Counted from the first letter of the stretch, positions 1 to 14,430 are shown. The stretch is DNA of 64,000 bases from Sodiomyces alkalinus F11 (GCF_003711515.1 NW_021167079.1:3894274-3958273); one strand, 5' to 3'. Notes: a model not told the origin generated them from the letters alone. Translations and numbers: made by a program.

Positions 1-2600
1 TATATTAGGGGCCGACCCTTGTCTTATAGACGGCTAAGACATAGTAGGCTACTACTAGTCATATTACCGCGAGGTATAGTTTTCTTATATCCGCGAAGCT
101 ATACACCTACGCCCACTATACTAAGCTTTAGAGGGGTATAGGTTTAGATAGCGAGGCGGCTTTTTAGCTTTTTAGCGTGTTATCGGAAGTCGAGTTTCCT
201 GTTAAGCTAGACGCCTAGTAGGTATATCGCCTCCGTTACCGGTACCGAAGTAGTACTAAGGGGGAGCGGGGTAGATAAGGGTTAATACGCCTTTAAGAAC
301 GGAATATAGATATACTTAGCTAGTTTAAACTATAGTCCGCTCGTTATCTCCTAGTCTAGGTAAGTTCGTTACGTGGTAGTAAGACGGTACTATATCTATG
401 CCTCCGCTCTGCTAAAGGCGATAATATTCGTGTTATTAGTAAAACCTATAATTATTATTTTAGGGATTCTCTTTAGTTCCGCGTAGAGGCTAGAGATATA
501 GAGGATAAAGAGGATAGGAGAGATCGGGGAGCCTTATAGGATGCCCTCGTAAAGGTATCACGGGGGGGCCGTTTCGCTATCGAGTAGTAATTAGGCTGTA
601 TAGTCTTAGAGGAAACTGCTAATTAGGGTAGTAATCTACTAAGGGAACCCTTTCCTCTTAAGTATCTTAGGGAGATAGGAGTAGGGGACGGTATTAAAGG
701 CGTTTTTTATATCTAGTTAGAGTATCGAAGCGGTGCGGCTATAGGCTTAGCTCGCCCTTACGGCCTCCGTGACTTTATATACTACTATTTTAATACTTTG
801 CCCGGTTCGGTTACCTATTTATCTCTCCGGGAGAAGCTAATACTCCTCCTCGATAATAGTAATACGGTTAGCTAGTATTCCTGTAAGGACCTTACTTATA
901 GTGCTGAGGAGCGATATCGGTTATTACCCCTTTATTATTTTATAATCGGCTAGCGGCCGGCCTTCCTTCCTAAGGATTACTATAATAGTATAGCGGTACC
1001 TTTTCGGGTAATAGCTCGCTACGAGACACGCTATAAAGATAGTATTTAAGTCTTTAGTATAGGGGGGTCTCTAGGCCTTAAGGAGCCTTATATAGAGCCT
1101 ATTAGGTCCTAGCGCTACCTAGGGCTTAGTCTTCTTAAGGCGCCCCTATATATCCACTACGGTAATATTATAACGGATATCCTATCCAGGGGGGAAAGCC
1201 GTACCTAGAAGCCTAAGGGCGGTAANNNNNNNNNNNNNNNNNNNNNNNNNNGAAGAACTTCCGGCTAAGGATTTCGGCTTTCTCCCCGTGTATTATAGCT
1301 AGGTTATCACTATTGCTATTATCTTAGCGTAGCGCCGGCACCGATAAGGGGTCCGGTAGTATCTCGCCTTTTATCCGTGCTTATTTTCAGAGTTATTAGA
1401 GGAGATTATTATTCTTCCTAGTCGAATAGAGTAGGTGCTACTAGTATTAGCGCTTTGCTAACGCTACGACCTTATCCCGGTACCTCTCCGCCTCTTAGAA
1501 CTCGTCCTATCAGTTTCGGGACTTCCTAGTTATATATGTATAGTAGAGGTGCTTTACTTCCTAGGTAAGAGCGGTTAGGTCCGCGTTCTACTAAGGGGTA
1601 GGCAGGAGTCCGGGGGTATTAGTATAGCGTTACAAGAATACCTTATCGGCTAAGTCTATAAGGTCTTTAATTAGAGTATTTAGTGCTATATTAATATCTT
1701 CTACAATTATAAGAGGGCCGGCCTAGTATAGCTACATAGCGGTAAGTTAGGGGACCTATAAGGGGTCGATGTCTTTCTAGACCTACCTAGGCCGGTCCGG
1801 GTCCCGTAGTAATACTATTACGGTATCTATTACTATATAGATATAGGCTATCTATAAGTAATAGTCCAACACGATACTAGTTTTATCGGGGCCGCTATCA
1901 TCGTAGCGGAGCCCTTATATTACCTATATAAGATTAATAGTACTAGCTTACCGGCCTAGCCGGTACTATATAATAGTTTTAGGTAGGGTAATAAGGTCTA
2001 AGTTCTAGCGAGTTATAAGGTTAAGGAGGGTATCAGCTTTAGGGTAATACCGTAGTAGCTATAACTAAAGGGGATGGTGTAGATAAAAGTCCCCGGCGAG
2101 GATATATTAGCCCCGCGGTAATACTATATTAAGAGTATCCTGTAAGGGTGTATTCTAGGGTATACTAGCTAATTAGTAGTTCTCGGACTAGATAGACTAT
2201 ATTATAAGAGCGTTATCTCCGGTCCAGAATATAACCACGTAGGCGTTATCGTAGGCCCGCCACGTTTACTTATATAGTGGGTATCTGTTATATATATAAA
2301 GGAGGGCACGGCCTTCTCCCTAGACTAATCTGTATACCCCATAGGAGGGGTAGGCTAGGCTTTTCATAAAAGGGTTAAGGCCGGGTTCCTAAATCGCTAT
2401 TATATTATACTCGGCGTAGTACCGGAGCGGGAGCTCCCTCCACGCCTAATTCCTCTCTATATTCTATAAGAGAATATAGATACTTATTAGTTAGAAGAAC
2501 GGTATAGTTAGGCCGCTTTGATAGGCGCTTAGTCCGCGATAACCTCCGCTTTTCCCGAAAACCACCATTAATAAAGGGCCCTAGCTGGGTAAAGTTAGCT
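1..2600 (-). mobile_element. Tad1-like LINE ORF2 relic (endonuclease + reverse transcriptase), RIP-degraded
   Basis: Read on the minus strand this is the second ORF of a non-LTR retrotransposon. An exonuclease-endonuclease-phosphatase domain lies at about 1750-2560: IIAIQEPGLNP near 2372-2410 and LAGDFYLHHPL near 2075-2105. A LINE-type reverse transcriptase follows at about 300-1150: an LQLDIKNAFNTV block near 690-730 and a GIP.GSPISPI block near 520-545. The order endonuclease then RT, with no LTRs, is the Tad1/I-type layout. Stops are nearly all TAG/TAA where Gln or Trp is expected, as RIP predicts. The 3' part runs off the window, and a short assembly gap interrupts it at 1226-1251. The 5' boundary (about 2600) is where recognisable coding ends. 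The element cannot be active. Confidence 0.85.
1226..1251. other. assembly gap (26 N)
   Basis: Twenty-six N characters inside the LINE reverse transcriptase region. The sequence reads as LINE on both sides, so this is an assembly join and not a boundary. Confidence 0.99.
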
Positions 2601-3040
2601 TTTACTTAGTTAAAACCCGGCTTTGGATACATAAAAACCCACTAAAAACGGGCCTAAAACTGCATTAACGACCGCTATTCCTATTCCGGCTCTCCTATAC
2701 GTGATATAGTCTATCTTATCCTTTCCTGCCCCTTTTATAAAAACGGACAAAAAGCCCTACGAGAAGCCCTAGCAGGCTTACCGTTATCTCTGCCGCTATT
2801 ATTCGGTACTAAAAGAGAAATACAGGCTTTAGGGCTGCACGCGTATAATAAATACATAAAAGTAATACAAAAAGACCAGATAGTCTTTTTACTCGTAAGG
2901 TCAGTGACTTATAAATAGCTTTCTAAGCTATAGTCGTTTTCTTCTAACTCTCTTCCACCTCTAACCCTTACACGTTGTTATATAGCTTTATTCCACTTTT
3001 TGTAGCTATAGCTCTCTACCTCTAACTCGATTATACTATT
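2601..3040. other. AT-rich sequence between LINE and copia relic, no feature recognised
   Basis: CpA/TpG-poor sequence of the same RIP character as its neighbours. It may hold the LINE 5' end or first ORF, or an LTR of the next element. I see no conserved motif or matching repeat in the window. Confidence 0.5.
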
Positions 3041-6000
3041 AACGTATCTAATATCCCGAAGCTCTAAACCCGGGATATTAGATTAACTTGTTTTCAGCTA
3101 TACGTGGCTCTCCCTGTACTTTAGAGATATAGTATATACTCGATATTAATAACCCTAATCGCTCCGACGATATTCTATTAAAGAGTTTACCTCTTTTCGA
3201 GTAGTCTGTTTATGAAAAGCTATCTCGAACTAACACGGCCGGATACATAGTTAACCCTTCTTAGGACGAGCTTAATAAAGTAGTAAATAAAGCTTTTTAA
3301 AGCTCTGCTCTAAGAAAGAAGGAATACTAGCCTATTACTAAAAAGCTCGAAATTATCTTATTACTTCTTTATAAGATTATAGACCCTTCTAGTTTTAAGA
3401 TCGCTATCTCGGAAGCTTTCTAGAAAACCAAGACTAAACCTCTTATACCCTCGGTTTAAAACGATCGGTTCTTTTTTCCATAACTACTTAGAGCTATTTA
3501 AAGGAAATACGCCCCTTCTTAGCTAAACATCCTTATAATAATCTAAAATAATTATTAAGCTATTCTCCGTGCCGTGTAGAGTAGTAGTAAAAGGCCTAAG
3601 GCTTAGTACGAAGATTAGATTACGTAACTAATACGAGCTAAGGCTTACGGCTAAAAGGAAGTAGATAAGGTTCTTATAATTTAAGACTTTATTTAAGCAG
3701 TTAAATGATACGCTCCGGAGTAGTCTATAGCTAAGATACTCGAATTTAGTAAGTCTAAGCTAGCTAATAAGATACTAAATCTAATGTAACTCGGTTAATC
3801 CTTCCTTAATCATATTAATAACTCGAAAACGATTTTAAAAAACGGTATAGCAGTATACGCTATTCTCCTAGATTAGTTATATTAACTAAGGAAGCTTTAT
3901 ACCTACCTATATAAGCGTAAGTAGAATTATTATAAACCAAAGGACTACTATTTACTCGAATTCTCCTTTATAAGTAAAGTATTAGGGAAGCTTTCCGAGC
4001 CCTTTAAAGAGTAATACAATGAGATAATTAAAGAACTAGAGAAACTATACTAGAGCGCCTTTTATAGAAACCTAGCCGATACGGTGTGGATTAGTAACTC
4101 GGAAACCTTAAAGTAAAAGTATCTAGAATATATTATTATAGTTTATATAGACTTAGAGCTATTCGAAGATAATTCTATAGTATTTAGGGCTTTTATAACG
4201 ATAATAGCTGACGCGTATCCACTCTTAAAAAGTACTCTACTGGATTACTATTATACTTACTTAACTTAATTAATCTTCTCGAACATAACTCTTTCTAGTC
4301 TATAAATAACGACGTTATGAAAACTAATATAACTATCTTTCTAATTATTAGATATAGTACTTATATGCTTTATAGGAGTTTTAAGAGCTTTTCTAGAGAT
4401 ACGAAATACGATTGAACGGTAGAGAAAGTAGCGGTTATTAAAGGATTCTAGACGAATATTATTTCGGAGACGCTATTACGGAAATCTAGTATTTAGTATA
4501 ATAGTTACGATGATACCCTTCGCTTTAGGGTATTAGAGCAGAGCGAGGTTTTACTTAAGCTAACTCGAAGATATAATTTAATTCTCCTTAAGTATAAACC
4601 TTTCTAGTCCTATTACTACTCCTCTCCTAATACTATTCTATCTCATATCTTAGCCGATTCGTGTTAACTACTCGTAGTAGTATATCACTCTTATTATAGA
4701 CCTTCTTTTAATTCTTTAAAGCTAAGGCTTAGCAAAGGATAACTCTAATATCTTAAGGCTAGTTACCTTAGCCCTAAGGCGCTAAGGGCGCTAGTTAGCT
4801 ATATATATCATATAAGTATTAACTGAACTAAGCGGATCGAATATAAAAGCTACGCGATAACCTATACTAAGAAGGTTATATCGTAATAGCCCTAAGGTTA
4901 CTAGTCTTCTTGTCTATTTTCGCGTGTTTACTAGGAGTTTAGAGACTTTCTACGCGGTTATAACGGTAATTAATAGCTCCTTATTATTAAAGACGAGTTT
5001 AGCGGTTATATCGTTACGCGTATATTACCTAATAAAACCAGGGATACGATATTTCGGCATCTATACTAGTTTGATAAATAGGTTAAACATTAATTCGGAC
5101 TCTTGATCTATGTCCTATAATCTAATAATAAGACTACTATAATATACATTAATAAAAACACGTAGTTTAATAAGTAGCATAAGGATAAGGGTATTAACGT
5201 AGAAATAGTATTATCTTATACTTTTAAACTAAGCAGACCGATTAAACGTCTTATTAAGTAAATATATAGTAAGATTTATGTAATGCTAAATAAAGCTAGC
5301 GTATTATAAGAAATATAGGTTTAAACTGTAAATAGAATAGTCTATCCATCTTCTATAAGCCCTATAAAACGACTCTAATAGAAATCCCCGATTAAGATTC
5401 TTTAGTACTAGTTCTATAATCAAGCCTTACTACCGATAAAAGAGCCCTTAGCAGACCTAAGACTAGATTAAAGCGGCGTGTACGTATACAGGTACCGCGT
5501 CTATCTATTAAAGAAGGACTACGAGGCTATAATAAAGAAAAAAGACTTTAAGATTAACCCTAGGGCCTATATTAGATATCTAGTAGGTTATATTACTAAT
5601 AACCTATTTCGAGTATAGGTTCTAAAGCTCGAAAAGGTCTTCACGATAAGAAATATAAGGTTTAACGAAAACCTGTTCTATAATAGTAAGACGGAGAGCT
5701 TAGAGGCTTTAACTAAAGAGGAATCTACTAAGTAGATTGTTTAAATTAAGGAGAAAGACGATAAGACCTCGTAACTAAGACGTTCTTCAAACTAGCCTAG
5801 GACTATAAGCTTAGGGGTAATATAAGAACTATTATATTCAGAAATATCGAATATTTAAGATATATCTAATTAGCTTAGTATCGCCTAGTATATACCGACC
5901 ACGGGATCCACGGGCTTATACATACCGTAGCTAGCTCGTAAGTCGAATATAAGCGCGCCGGCTTAAAAGGCTAGTAGTAGTAGTAATAAGAATATAGCTA

Positions 6001-7348
6001 CTATATTCGAAAGGGCTATATTAGAGTAGACTAAAGTAGATCATAACCTCTTTTTACGGTAAGGCGACGGCTAAGCCAACTAAAAAGACTACTACTAAAT
6101 AAGTATTAATAGCGTGTAGAATTAGTAGTATAGCTATAAAAGCACTCTAGTAAACCGACAAGTAATAACTAGAGTTATAATCCTTAATAGTAAACGCTTT
6201 AGAACCTTTAATAAAGCGTTAAGGAAAACCACGAGGTTTATTAGTGGCTCCCTCGCGTTCTATGTTAAGAATTAAGAGTCGTAGGGTTTAGGGCAGAGTT
6301 ATAAGGATTAATCTTATTATCTTTTTTATAGATAATACTTTAGTTCTTAGCGATCTTAAATGACTTACTACCAACTAGGCAATTATTTAGGGACTAAAAG
6401 CTAAATATAAGCGATTAGATAAGGGAGATATAAAGTAGTTTCTAGGTATCCGAATTACTCGAAATTAACCTACGCGTAAGATCTATCTTTTCCTACACAA
6501 CCTATATCAAAAGAATAGCTACCCGATTTAGCTAGACTAATTATAATATCTACCCTACTATTCTAATCCCCGTTAAGGACTTTATAAAGCGCGAAGACTA
6601 AGTGATATCTTAGGAGATTAAATCCTATTAAGAGAAAGTCGGCTTACTACTTTATAGTACTATAATAATATAACCCGATATCACCTTTATAGCTTCCTTG
6701 CTATCTCGATTCCTTACTAACCTGAGTTCTAAGTATGATAAGGTAGTTAAATAAGCGATTCGATATCTTTATATTATACGCTACCTGATGATTTAAGACG
6801 GTTCTAATCCACGCTATAGAATGTAAGCGATACTAATTACAAGCGATACTTCTTTTACTAATAACCTAGAAACCCGTTATCACTTATAGAGCTAGTTGGC
6901 TAGCTTTGTGGGTAGACTAGTAATTTAGAAAGCCTCGAAATAATTCACGGTATTAACCTTATCGATAAAAGCTAAACTGCTCGCGTTATAAGAAACGGAG
7001 AAAGAGACTATATGCCTTAAAAGGTTATTTGCAGAAATACGCTTTGATTCTAAGTCTCCTTAGGATATAATATACGATAATCTATAAATAATTCGGCTTA
7101 TAGTTGAAAGGTGTACGCGAATAGAGACTCGATTACAATATATCAATATCTCAGGTATATAAATATGCCAGAAATACTAAAAAGACACCTTTTAAATTCT
7201 ATATATCCTAATAGCGAAGATATCTATAAACGGTCTTATAAAGTATCTTTCTAGGCAGAGGTTTTATAACGGCTTGTCAAAAGTTGTTCACGTATTAAGG
7301 CCGAAAATATAGATTATTCGAACTAAGGGAGGAAAGGAGAAAAGGAAA
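3041..7348 (+). mobile_element. Ty1/copia retrotransposon relic (copia E), RIP-degraded
   Basis: On the plus strand the conceptual translation shows copia landmarks in order. A gag-like region is at about 3100-4500. A C-terminal integrase block of the YLVGY..N.FRV type followed by the IRFNE motif is at about 5540-5690. RT with FFIDNTLVLSDL is near 6305-6360, followed by KGDIK.FLGIRI at 6400-6450. An RNase H end is at about 6950-7300, with ALQETEKETICL where the family usually has an SSTEAE-type motif. The first half of the RT is hard to find, so an internal deletion is likely. Stops replace Gln codons throughout. No LTR pair was identified, so both boundaries are approximate. Confidence 0.75.
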
Positions 7349-7468
7349 TGTCTGCGCGGTGTGTAGGCGGCTAAGTACGTATAGGATCGCACGGGCCTTA
7401 TTAGGAGGTCCGTGCTTCTTAGTCCTGGCTATTACCGGGGACTACTCCGCGGGTTATAGCCCGTAATA
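7349..7468 (-). repeat. putative 3' LTR of gypsy G2 with adjacent polypurine tract
   Basis: Read on the minus strand, the segment begins TATTACGGGC (a RIP form of TGTTACGGGC, the start shared with the gypsy G3 LTRs) and ends GCGCAGACA. Immediately upstream on the same strand is GGCGAGGGGGGTA, a good polypurine tract for plus-strand priming. At 120 bp it is short, and no partner LTR was found at the other end of G2, so it could be partial. Confidence 0.5.
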
Positions 7469-8179
7469 TACCCCCCCTCGCCGGAGGCAGGGAGGTTATA
7501 GTCGTGTCGTCGTGACCTTATATTACCCTAGTCTCCCCGTGTGTAATCTGAAAATAGCCTCCTTTATTCGATTCTATTAAAGGCTCCTTTAAAGGGAGGT
7601 AATCCGTAAGAGCTAAGATTCTTTTAGGGCTAAAGTAGTATAAAGGAGCGTTTATATAATAGTGCTATCGCGGGCTCCTCGCCGACGTGCGTGCTTATTA
7701 TAAATAATATACCTGCCGAATATATAACCGGGGGTTATTCCTTCTACCTAAATAACGTAGAAAGGGTAGTAAAATAAACCTCCTACTATTTCATATTTTT
7801 TACTATTTTCTTCCCTTTCTATAGCTTCCTTTTAAGTTATTTGTTTTTAATTAGATTTTTCTATACTATAAGTAGCCCCGAGATACTTTATAGGTCCCGT
7901 GGTAGTATAACTAATATCGCCGAGTAATAGCTTATTACTTAGGCTACATATATTCTCCGTATAGTGAGTTAGTACGCCCCTCGCCTATAGTTTAGTGCCG
8001 TAGCTAACTATTAGTAAATACCTAACTACGCCTCGCCTAGTAAACGCCCTTATAAAGGTAATAGCGATACCGATATAAGTTTAGCCCGTGTTACTATTAG
8101 TTACGAGGCTAGCCGTTACTAACGCTAAGTAGACCCCGACGCCCCCCCCTCCGAAGAAGCGCCGCGCGCCTAAGAACCC

Positions 8180-8738
8180 TGTTACGGCCAGTGGGCACTA
8201 ACACGAAGGATGCACTGGTATATAACGTACTAGGACGGTTGGCGCACCAGGACGTAACCAGAAGATGACTTAGGAAGAGGGATCACGTGCTCCGGCACGT
8301 GACCCCGCTGGGAAGAATATATTGGCACCACTGATAAGTATAGGCCAGGGCGCTATAGGGGCCACCTGGGTGGGCAACCTACTTCACGAATATTCACTAA
8401 CGGAGAAGTGAATAATAAGTAAACACCTAGTAAACGTTATAGGGTTATTTACTAGGGACCTGGTGAATAATAAGCTATATATACTAGAGTATCCTAGGTC
8501 TTACTTCTACTAGAGAATAAGATATCGATTAATCTAAGTCTTTACCTGGATTACTATTCTACGCTTAAACCTACCTTATAAAGAAGACGCCTAGTCTTTA
8601 CGACGTAACTACGACTAGACCACTACGAACGATAGTTACTGCTCTTTAGTTAATATCCTCTTCTTATTTTAAACTAAAACCTCGACGCTAGTCCCCTATC
8701 GTCTGCTATACTATAGAGGACCGGAAGCCGTCGTAATA
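8180..8738 (+). repeat. 5' LTR of gypsy G1
   Basis: 559 bp, beginning TGTTACGGCC and matching 15197-15764 along its length. It holds more CpA/TpG than the right LTR in its first 200 bp, so the two LTRs were mutated unequally. Confidence 0.9.
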
Positions 8739-8759
8739 TTTTGATCGATCCTATTCGGT

Positions 8760-10450
8760 AAGTAGACCTTAACACCTAATAAGCAGTACTCTCTCGGTAA
8801 GAACGATATATCGAATAACGCTAATACCACGGGTAACGCTACTAGTAACGCTAGAACGACGGCCACCGCGGCCGCCGACCTAATATAAGCTATACGTAAT
8901 CAAAGTATATAACTCTATCAAGAGAACTAGTCACTCCGAGCTTAGATTAAGGCACCACGTCCTAGTAACCTAAGGTATAAGTACCCGGAGCCACCTAAGT
9001 ATAATAGGACTCGAGGATAGCTATAAGGCTTCCTAACCTATCTCCGGGGGTATTTCTTATTCTATAGGGACACCCTTAACACGGAGGAGGCGAAAGTTCT
9101 TTACGCTATAGCACTCCTTACGGGAGACGCCTATAGATAGTTTAAGCTTATCCACAGGGACTATCTAGAGCACCTTAACGATCCTACCGAGAGGGAGGAC
9201 GATACTACGGCTATCTTCGGTGACTTCGAGGTCTTCGCTTAGCGACTCGGCGGTATCTTCGGGTAACCCGATAAGAAGAGGGTCGCTGCCTAATAACTTA
9301 AAAAGCTTCGATAGACTAAGTCGGTAGCCGACTATACCGCTAAGTTCTAATAAATCGCCTTAAAGCTTAACTATAATAATACACCCCTTATAGACTAGTA
9401 CTATTATAGACTTAAAGACGAAGTTAAGGACGAGCTATATAAACTTAACCGCCTAGAAGATTTTAGTATATTTATAGCTATAGCTATTCGGATCGATAAC
9501 CGATAATTTAAACGATAAATAGAGAAACGCTAGAACTCGAACACCACGATATATACTACTTACTATAGGAGGAACTAAGCTAATACTAGCAGGAAGTAGC
9601 TATACCTACGCTAATTCGGGAGTACCTTATATAGGTACTATAATAGTCCTATAAAGCTCGATAATATTAACCGATAGAATAATAAGCAGGGCAGGAAAGA
9701 TATAAGTAAAGTTAAATACTATAATTACGATAAAATAGGCGACTTCGCGCGTAATTACTAATAGTCTAAGAGAGAGCGATTATAATAATAGGCTAATACG
9801 ATCAGAAAAGAGAAACCCTAGAAGGAAATTAACGCTATTAGATACCTGGAAATTTATAAGGATAAAACACTACACGCTAACCTCTATTAGATAACCTACT
9901 ACGATAACTATTATCTAGTATACTAATTAGAGAAGGACGGAGCTAGATACTACCCTAAGAGACCCTAGAAGATACTCGCTATAGTATCTAGTAACGAGTA
10001 CGATAACGATTATAGTCTTAAAACCCCCGATTAGGATAATAATAGATTAGCTTTATAAATTACCGTAGAAATTCTATAGGAACGCGGATAGATAAAGGAA
10101 GAAGCTAAAAGATAGAAGCAGATCTTAGAGATCTAGAAGAAATAGGAAGTCCACACGAATACTAGTAGTGGAGGCTTTAGCGCCCTCTAGGAAGTAGGAC
10201 TTACTCCCGAAAAGAAATACTAGCTTAAGAAAGAGGATTATATATGTTATGTATAGGAGGAAATCGCTAAACTCGAAGAGTAAGATTAGGAAACGGAGTC
10301 TAACGGAATTCCGGATAATAACACGAACTTCCAGTATTAACTTATAGAAGTAGCCGACCTAACCGAAGAAGAAGCTATCTAGCTACGGATACTTAACTAG
10401 CTCGCGGAAGAACCCCTTAGATAAACCTACTAAGTCCGTTTCACTAAACT
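8760..10450 (+). pseudogene. gypsy G1 gag relic
   Basis: Plus-strand conceptual translation gives a gag-like polar protein. It ends in a zinc-knuckle remnant at 9717-9758 (YYNYDKIGDFARNY) in which the expected Cys positions are Tyr, as produced by TGY to TAY changes. RIP stops are frequent. The start cannot be fixed. Confidence 0.6.
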
Positions 10451-11099
10451 TAGCTTTAATAACGCTTACCGTAAAGCACCCACGGATACTAGCGAAGAAT
10501 AGTAACGAACTATATATTAGCGACCTTACTATATTTAGGAAGACTAAGATACCTTTACTAGCCTAATAATAAGCCTATAAGGACCGGACGATTAACTACC
10601 CGAGTACTAAATATATAAGAGAGGATAGATAATACACGCTAACTATCCAGGCTATAGCTTAATTCTTTAGGTAAATTATATTAGGGACGTATACCCTATA
10701 TATAAGAAATATAAATAGGCTAATAACTTCTAACCACGGAATAAAGAATAAACCCTAGAAGATAGAGTCTGTTTAAAAAGATAATATAACGATTAAGTTA
10801 TCACGGACATTAAGGATAAAGGATACGAGATTCGCCTTTAACTATCTAAAGACGACTACTACGAGTATCGGTTAAGCGAATTTAAAACTAATAGCTATAT
10901 AGTACACGCTACCGGAAAAATCCGATAACTAAAGTAAGACTAAGAAGCTTAGGAATCACGCTTCTAGGCACTTAATAAGCGTTTACGATAAATAGAATAG
11001 CTCTTAATCTAGTATAGGTTCTTAGATAAAGAAATATCCCTCGAATACTAAGCTAAATGGGTAAAAAACTAGGAGTATACTATTATAAGGAGTACGGGA

Positions 11100-14000
11100 G
11101 AGGCACTTAATAGATATACTCTATAACACGCAGTAGTATAGAGCACTACTACGTTAGAATACGACTTAATAAATATAAGATAAACGTATTATTAGATATA
11201 AGCGTAGTAGGAAACTTTATCTTACTAGTAGCCGTAGGAAAGTTCTTTATACCCTAGGTTAGAAAACACCTGGAAGACGAGTATAAAATTACTCCGTATA
11301 CAGGAAAGAACTAGTCCTAAGAAGAAGTTATTATTAGCTAGGAGACTATACACCTTTAGGTTAAAATTCAGAATAAGACTAAAGTAATAAAGTTCGATAT
11401 ATACGATATAGGCTATAAGGACATTATCCTTAGTAAGCTATAGTTTAACGAGTAGAATCCCGATATAGACTAGAAGCTTAGCTAGCTTTAGTGGAGATTA
11501 GAGAGTAAGTAAAAGACTATAAAGGAAACCTTACCCGATCCTAATATCCGTCGAAAATAGTAGAAAGACTTACCGACGAAGGAGCCTTAGGAAGACTTAA
11601 ATAGCCGCTAAAAGTTAGGGACTAAGGCGAGAAAAGACTAAAAAACGTTAAGATAATAGCGACGGTATAATAACCGACACGTAATAAATATTATTAAAGG
11701 AATCTATTAGATTATCTAAGTAGAGAGAGGACTCGTAGAAGGCGATCACGATAGACTCGCTAAGGTATTACCAGAATACCGTAAATACGGAAAGCTATTT
11801 ACCGAAAATCTAGAGACTGGATTACCGAAATATCGACACTACGATTATAAGATACCCCTTAAGGAAGGCACGCACCCGAAATTCTTTCTAATCTACGGAC
11901 TAAATCAAAAGGAATTAAATACCTTAGAAGAATATCTTAAAGAAATATTAGTAAAAGGCTATATTAGAGTATTATAGTCACTAGTAGGATACCCTATCCT
12001 ATTTATACTAAAGAAAAACGGTAAGCTACGGCTATATATCGACTATTAATAACTTAATAATATAATAATTAAGAACCGCTACCTATTACCTTTTATCTCG
12101 GAGATACGAGATTAGTTAGTTAGAGCGTAATAGTTTATAGCACTCGACTTAAAAGGAGCCTATAACTTAATCAGGATTAAGAAAGGAGAAGAGTAGAAAA
12201 TAGTATTCCGAATAAAGCGAGGATATTTCGAGTACCTCTTTATACCCTTTAGATTAATAAATACGCCGGTATTATTCTAAACGCTTATGAACGATATCCT
12301 AAAACAGTATCTAGACCACTTCGTTATAGTATACCTAGATAATATCCTTATTTTTTCTTAGATACTCGAAGAATATTAATAATACGTTTATATAATTCTA
12401 TAACTCCTATAAAACGCCGACCTACTAGTTAAACCAGAAAAGGTATAATTCTACACGTAAGAAGTTAACTTTTTAGGGTACACGATACGACCTAATAAAA
12501 TCTATATAGATAAGGCGAAAATCTAATACGTCTTTAAATAGCTATAGCCGTAGAATGTTCGCGATATTTAGTCTTTCCTCGGACTAGTTAATTACTATTA
12601 ACGATTTATTAAGGACTATAGTAAGATTACTATCCCCTTAACTCAAGTAACTAAAAAAGGGCTTAACTTCGAATAGAATAAAAGAATATAAGAAGTATTA
12701 TAAGCCCTTAAAGGAAGGGTTACTAGTAAACCTATCTTAGTAATACTAGACCCCGATAAAGAATATAAACTCGAAACAGATATATCCGACTAGGCTCTAG
12801 GAGTATAACTNNNNNNNNNNNNNNNNNNNNNNNNNNNNNNNNNNNNNNNNNNNNNNNNNNNNNNNNNNNNNNNNNNNNNNNNNNNNNNNNNNNNNNNNNN
12901 NNNNNNNNNNNNNNNNNNNNNNNNNNNNNNNNNNNNNNNNNNNNNNNNNNNNNNNNNNNNNNNNNNNNNNNNNNNNNNNNNNNNNNNNNNNNNNNNNNNN
13001 NNNNNNNNNNNNNNNNNNNNNNNNNNNNNNNNNNNNNNNNNNNNNNNNNNNNNNNNNNNNNNNNNNNNNNNNNNNNNNNNNNNNNNNNNNNNNNNNNNNN
13101 NNNNNNNNNNNNNNNNNNNNNNNNNNNNNNNNNNNNNNNNNNNNNNNNNNNNNNNNNNNNNNNNNNNNNNNNNNNNNNNNNNNNNNNNNNNNNNNNNNNN
13201 NNNNNNNNNNNNNNNNNNNNNNNNNNNNNNNNNNNNNNNNNNNNNNNNNNNNNNNNNNNNNNNNNNNNNNNNNNNNNNNNNNNNNNNNNNNNNNNNNNNN
13301 NNNNNNNNNNNNNNNNNNNNNNNNNNNNNNNNNNNNNNNNNNNNNNNNNNNNNNNNNNNNNNNNNNNNNNNNNNNATAGACTTCGTGATAGGATTTCCGA
13401 TATCTAAAGATCTAGTAATAAGAATCGCCTACGATAGCGTATTCGTAATTATCGATCGATTCACGAAATACACTCTTTATATTCTATATATTAAAAATAC
13501 TATAATAAAGGAACTAGCCAGTATCTTCCTCGACCGCCTAATCCGGGATTATAGTATACTATACGAGATTATTATAGATAGAGATAAATTATTCACTAGT
13601 AACTTCTAGAAAGTAGTTATAAGCCAGCTAGGGGCGAAATATAAGTACTTAATAGTATTTCACCCTATAGCCGACGGATAAACCGAAATTATAAACTAAA
13701 TCCTAGAATAATACCTATAATACTACGTAGGATACGAGTAAGATAATTAGGTATAGTACCTACCGCTTATATAATTCGTATATAATAGCTCGTTAAACGA
13801 GTTAATAAAGAAAATACCATTCGAAGTAAACTATAGATATAGTCCGATAGTATTCAGGAAACCTTTAGAAGGACTAGATACGCTAAAAGCAATAAAAACA
13901 GTTAAAAGTATAAATAAACTACACAAAGAACTACGAACTAACCTAGAGATAGTCAGAACACGAATAAGTAAGTACGCGAATCAATTAAGGATTAAGGGAC

Positions 14001-14430
14001 TAACCCTTTTAAGGGGGGACCGTGTTTACCTTATTCGAAAAAACATAAAAACATAACGACTAAGCGATAAATTAGATTTCAAAAAACTAGGACTATTCGA
14101 AATCCTAGAGAAAAAATTAGATACGAACTATATCCTATCCCTACCTCCGATAATAAGGATATATAATAATTTCTATATTTCACTACTTAAACCAGCACTA
14201 AAAAATACAAAAATAATATAAGACACGATTATAGTCGATACTAGCGACGTGTACGAAGCAGAACGAATCCTCGACTATCGAGAGACGCTAGATAGCACCG
14301 AATATTTTATTAAGTAGAAAAACTACGACCACGGCGATTATATATAGGAACCTAAAGAAAACCTAATCCACTATAAATAACTCCTAAAGTAATACCGATA
14401 AAACACTATTAGGACCCGGAACTAAACGCC
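11100..14430 (+). pseudogene. gypsy G1 pol relic (protease, RT, RNase H, integrase, chromodomain)
   Basis: Plus-strand motifs in order: a protease core NVLLDISVVGNFI near 11170-11215 (Asp kept, usual DTG altered); RT with KKNGKLRLYIDY near 12010-12050 and VYLDNILIFS near 12330-12360 (the catalytic DD is DN); RNase H start near 12740; assembly gap 12811-13375; integrase core with FVIIDRFTKY near 13440; and a chromodomain at about 14250-14385 (EAERILDYRE, then a TAG where Trp is expected in FIKWKNY, and WEP likewise interrupted). The changed catalytic residue and stops make it non-functional. Confidence 0.85.
12811..13375. other. assembly gap (565 N) inside G1 pol
   Basis: N run between the RNase H and integrase segments of G1. 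Both sides read as the same element, and the missing portion fits RNase H plus the integrase zinc-binding region. Confidence 0.99.

Noticed and set aside
13385..13609. Separate small gene with an integrase-like protein
   Set aside because: It is an unbroken piece of the G1 integrase, not an independent gene.
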